From: Dokdonella sp.
GTDB lineage: Bacteria; Pseudomonadota; Gammaproteobacteria; Xanthomonadales; Rhodanobacteraceae
Assembly (NCBI GenBank): GCA_019634795.1
Contig: JAHCAR010000006.1
Location: forward strand, 124,001-188,000
DNA length: 64,000 bases
Direction: 5' to 3'
In this document: positions 63,015 to 64,000 of the stretch, piece after piece
Numbering within the stretch: the first letter of the stretch is position 1
Layout: the number at the start of each line of letters is the position of its first letter
The notes under the pieces: model-generated
Seen by the model: only the letters and a program-made list of their open reading frames with translations
Databases searched by the model: none
What the model was told of the DNA's origin: nothing
Program-made: the position numbers and the translations under genes

Positions 63015-63073
63015 GCCTAACACCGGAAATAAGCCGCGCGCGTCAGCGCGTCGGCTTGATTGAACAGTTAGAA
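63015..63073 (-). repeat. attC site A17
   Basis: Cores GCCTAAC and GTTAGAA; tip GCGCGTCAGCGC, a third stem sequence. Confidence 0.9.
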
Positions 63074-63375
63074 TCCACTGCAGAATCAAGGCCGATTCCG
63101 CAATGCGGACAATGATTGATGCGGAATTTCTCGCCGCCTAGTTTGATTCGCATAAAGCCAATCTTTATGAATGCGAACTTGCAAGCTGGACACGCGATAC
63201 CAGCCATTAGGATGCCGTAAGGAATGGCGATCGAGAGTATAACCAGCGCGGCCACAGCGAATTGCGAAAAGCTATTTGGCAGCCATGCCATGAGCGAAAA
63301 CGCAGCCGCACAAATGAATACCCAGAGGAGATGGTTGCGAATCGTCCTTTTCCACAACCAATCCCGAATAGTCAT
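63043..63375 (-). CDS. cassette 18: membrane protein with two zinc-ribbon-type CPxC motifs
   Basis: A 110-residue protein starting MTIRDWLWKRT. Two membrane segments (about 20-36 and 42-64), then CPACKFAF and CPHCGIGL motifs. The C-terminal end (SNCSIKPTR) and stop come from attC A17. Related to cassette 12. Confidence 0.7.
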   Translation of the reverse strand: MTIRDWLWKRTIRNHLLWVFICAAAFSLMAWLPNSFSQFAVAALVILSIAIPYGILMAGIACPACKFAFIKIGFMRIKLGGEKFRINHCPHCGIGLDSAVDSNCSIKPTR

Positions 63376-63381
63376 AACAGG

Positions 63382-63438
63382 TTCTAACACCAGAGTTAAG
63401 CCGCCGCGTCAGCGATCGGCTTGGACGAATAGTTGGAC
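63382..63438 (-). repeat. attC site A18
   Basis: Cores TTCTAAC and GTTGGAC; tip CCGCGTCAGCGA, one mispair in the stem. Confidence 0.88.
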
Positions 63439-63484
63439 CGCACGCATCCCATAATATTATCGCACTGCCCGGGCTTAGATTCGA

Positions 63485-63688
63485 CTATTCCTTGTTCTTT
63501 ACGAAGAACGTCAGTGCGAGCGCGGCGATCATGATGGCGAGATACGGCCATATACCCTCAAGTGTCGCCATAGAGAAGAATGGAAACCTGCCGCTCTCAC
63601 TTAGCTTCATTGCTTGACGAGCAACAGAAATTGCAACCAGCAGAAACAATCCAGCCGCGCTGATGAAAATTTCCGCACGATTCTTCAT
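63485..63688 (-). CDS. cassette 19: small two-span membrane protein
   Basis: A 67-residue protein starting MKNRAEIFISAAGLFLL, with two hydrophobic segments and a charged KNKE end. Upstream residues in the longer frame come from attC A19. Unknown function. Confidence 0.6.
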   Translation of the reverse strand: MKNRAEIFISAAGLFLLVAISVARQAMKLSESGRFPFFSMATLEGIWPYLAIMIAALALTFFVKNKE

Positions 63689-63696
63689 TTGATGCG

Positions 63697-63781
63697 GCCC
63701 AACACCGAAGTTAACGCGCCGCGCGAAGCGGCCGGATTTTGGCGGCAACACACGGCGGTCGCGTTGAACGTCCAGTTAGCC
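63697..63781 (-). repeat. attC site A19, long 85-bp type
   Basis: Cores GCCCAAC and GTTAGCC; long variable region diverged from A6, A10 and A16 (GCGAAGCGGCCGGATTTTGGCGG). Confidence 0.85.
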
Positions 63782-64000
63782 TCCGGGTTGCCAGACTTGG
63801 GGCCTGCCCTGCTGAATATAATCAAGATATTCATCTTGCGCCACGAACTGATTTACCCACCTAGCGTTATCCGTCTGCAACGATGACGCGGCGTATGCAA
63901 TTGCAGCACGAGGATCCTGAAATGTGGCATCAGGCTCCTCCGCCAAGTTGGGATCAAGTTGCGGAAAACCATATAGATCCAAATGCTCAGACGTGCCGAT
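63776..64000 (-). CDS. cassette 20: partial protein, 5' end beyond window
   Basis: The frame is open to the right edge; about 74 residues are visible (…GTSEHLDLYGFPQLDPN…, ending QVWQPGG). The stop is in the core of attC A19. The visible part is soluble and acidic. Family not recognised. Confidence 0.6.
   Translation of the reverse strand: MGTSEHLDLYGFPQLDPNLAEEPDATFQDPRAAIAYAASSLQTDNARWVNQFVAQDEYLDYIQQGRPQVWQPGG

Noticed and set aside
53841-63781. Regularly spaced palindromic repeats that could suggest a CRISPR array
   Set aside because: Spacing is 240-600 bases, spacers carry genes, and repeats have integron cores; they are attC sites.

Overview
The window looks like the chromosome of a GC-rich gammaproteobacterium of the order Xanthomonadales (Lysobacterales). 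The clearest evidence is the minus-strand run lptM-dapF-DUF484-xerC ... hslV-hslU ... DUF971, the short N-terminal propeptide on HslV, the many REP-like hairpins, and a chromosomal integron. The placement is an inference from gene order and protein style. No rRNA or tRNA gene was recognised.

Layout. 0-5 kb: secreted S9 peptidase, LemA and a DUF2207 membrane protein. 5-11.5 kb (minus): DUF971 protein, an unknown protein, HslU/HslV protease, PRC-barrel protein, XerC, DUF484, DapF and the tiny lipoprotein LptM. 11.6-16.3 kb: unknown membrane proteins and a GNAT/RimK-like ATP-grasp pair. 16.5-22.2 kb: a Kef-type antiporter translationally coupled to a DprE1/DprE2-like oxidoreductase-reductase pair, facing a saccharopine-dehydrogenase-like/SDR pair. 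22.4-31 kb: a three-gene phosphorelay (kinase, Rcp1-like regulator, hybrid kinase), a 2OG-Fe(II) oxygenase, a PAP2-like membrane protein, a VOC protein, a WYL regulator and a LuxR-type two-component system. 31-41 kb: DUF885 peptidase, START-like protein, phenylalanine hydroxylase with a divergent Lrp regulator, rhomboid protease, two tandem paralogous GGDEF proteins (the second with a degenerate active site), and a TerC-family protein under a yybP-ykoY manganese riboswitch. 41-53.8 kb: RlmI-like methyltransferase, a double-DTG aspartic-protease/PDZ protein with a divergent HTH regulator, FolE, a TetA-like MFS transporter, DUF938 methyltransferase, sterol desaturase-like protein, SGNH hydrolase, MAPEG protein and small secreted or unknown proteins.

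53.84-64.0 kb is the distal part of a large chromosomal integron. I find 20 attC sites (one decayed at the outer end, one split by an IS) separating 20 cassettes. Every cassette gene lies on the minus strand and several stop inside the attC. The integrase and attI should therefore lie beyond the right edge. Cassettes encode mostly small membrane proteins, lipoproteins and unknowns. One lipoprotein cassette is present twice. One ~325-bp cassette with a long 85-bp attC is present three times. A 1,789-bp IS1182-like element sits exactly in one attC core and is flanked by a 3-bp AAC duplication.

Two dispersed repeat families decorate the chromosomal part. One is a GGGAATGGGGAAT-type inverted repeat at four successive gene boundaries between 4.9 and 7.7 kb, with one unpaired copy near 40.85 kb. 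The other is a REP-like family (GTAGGAGCGGCTTCAGCCGCGA type) near 28.9, 41.0 and 42.6 kb, in places arranged as tandem units of about 137 bp.
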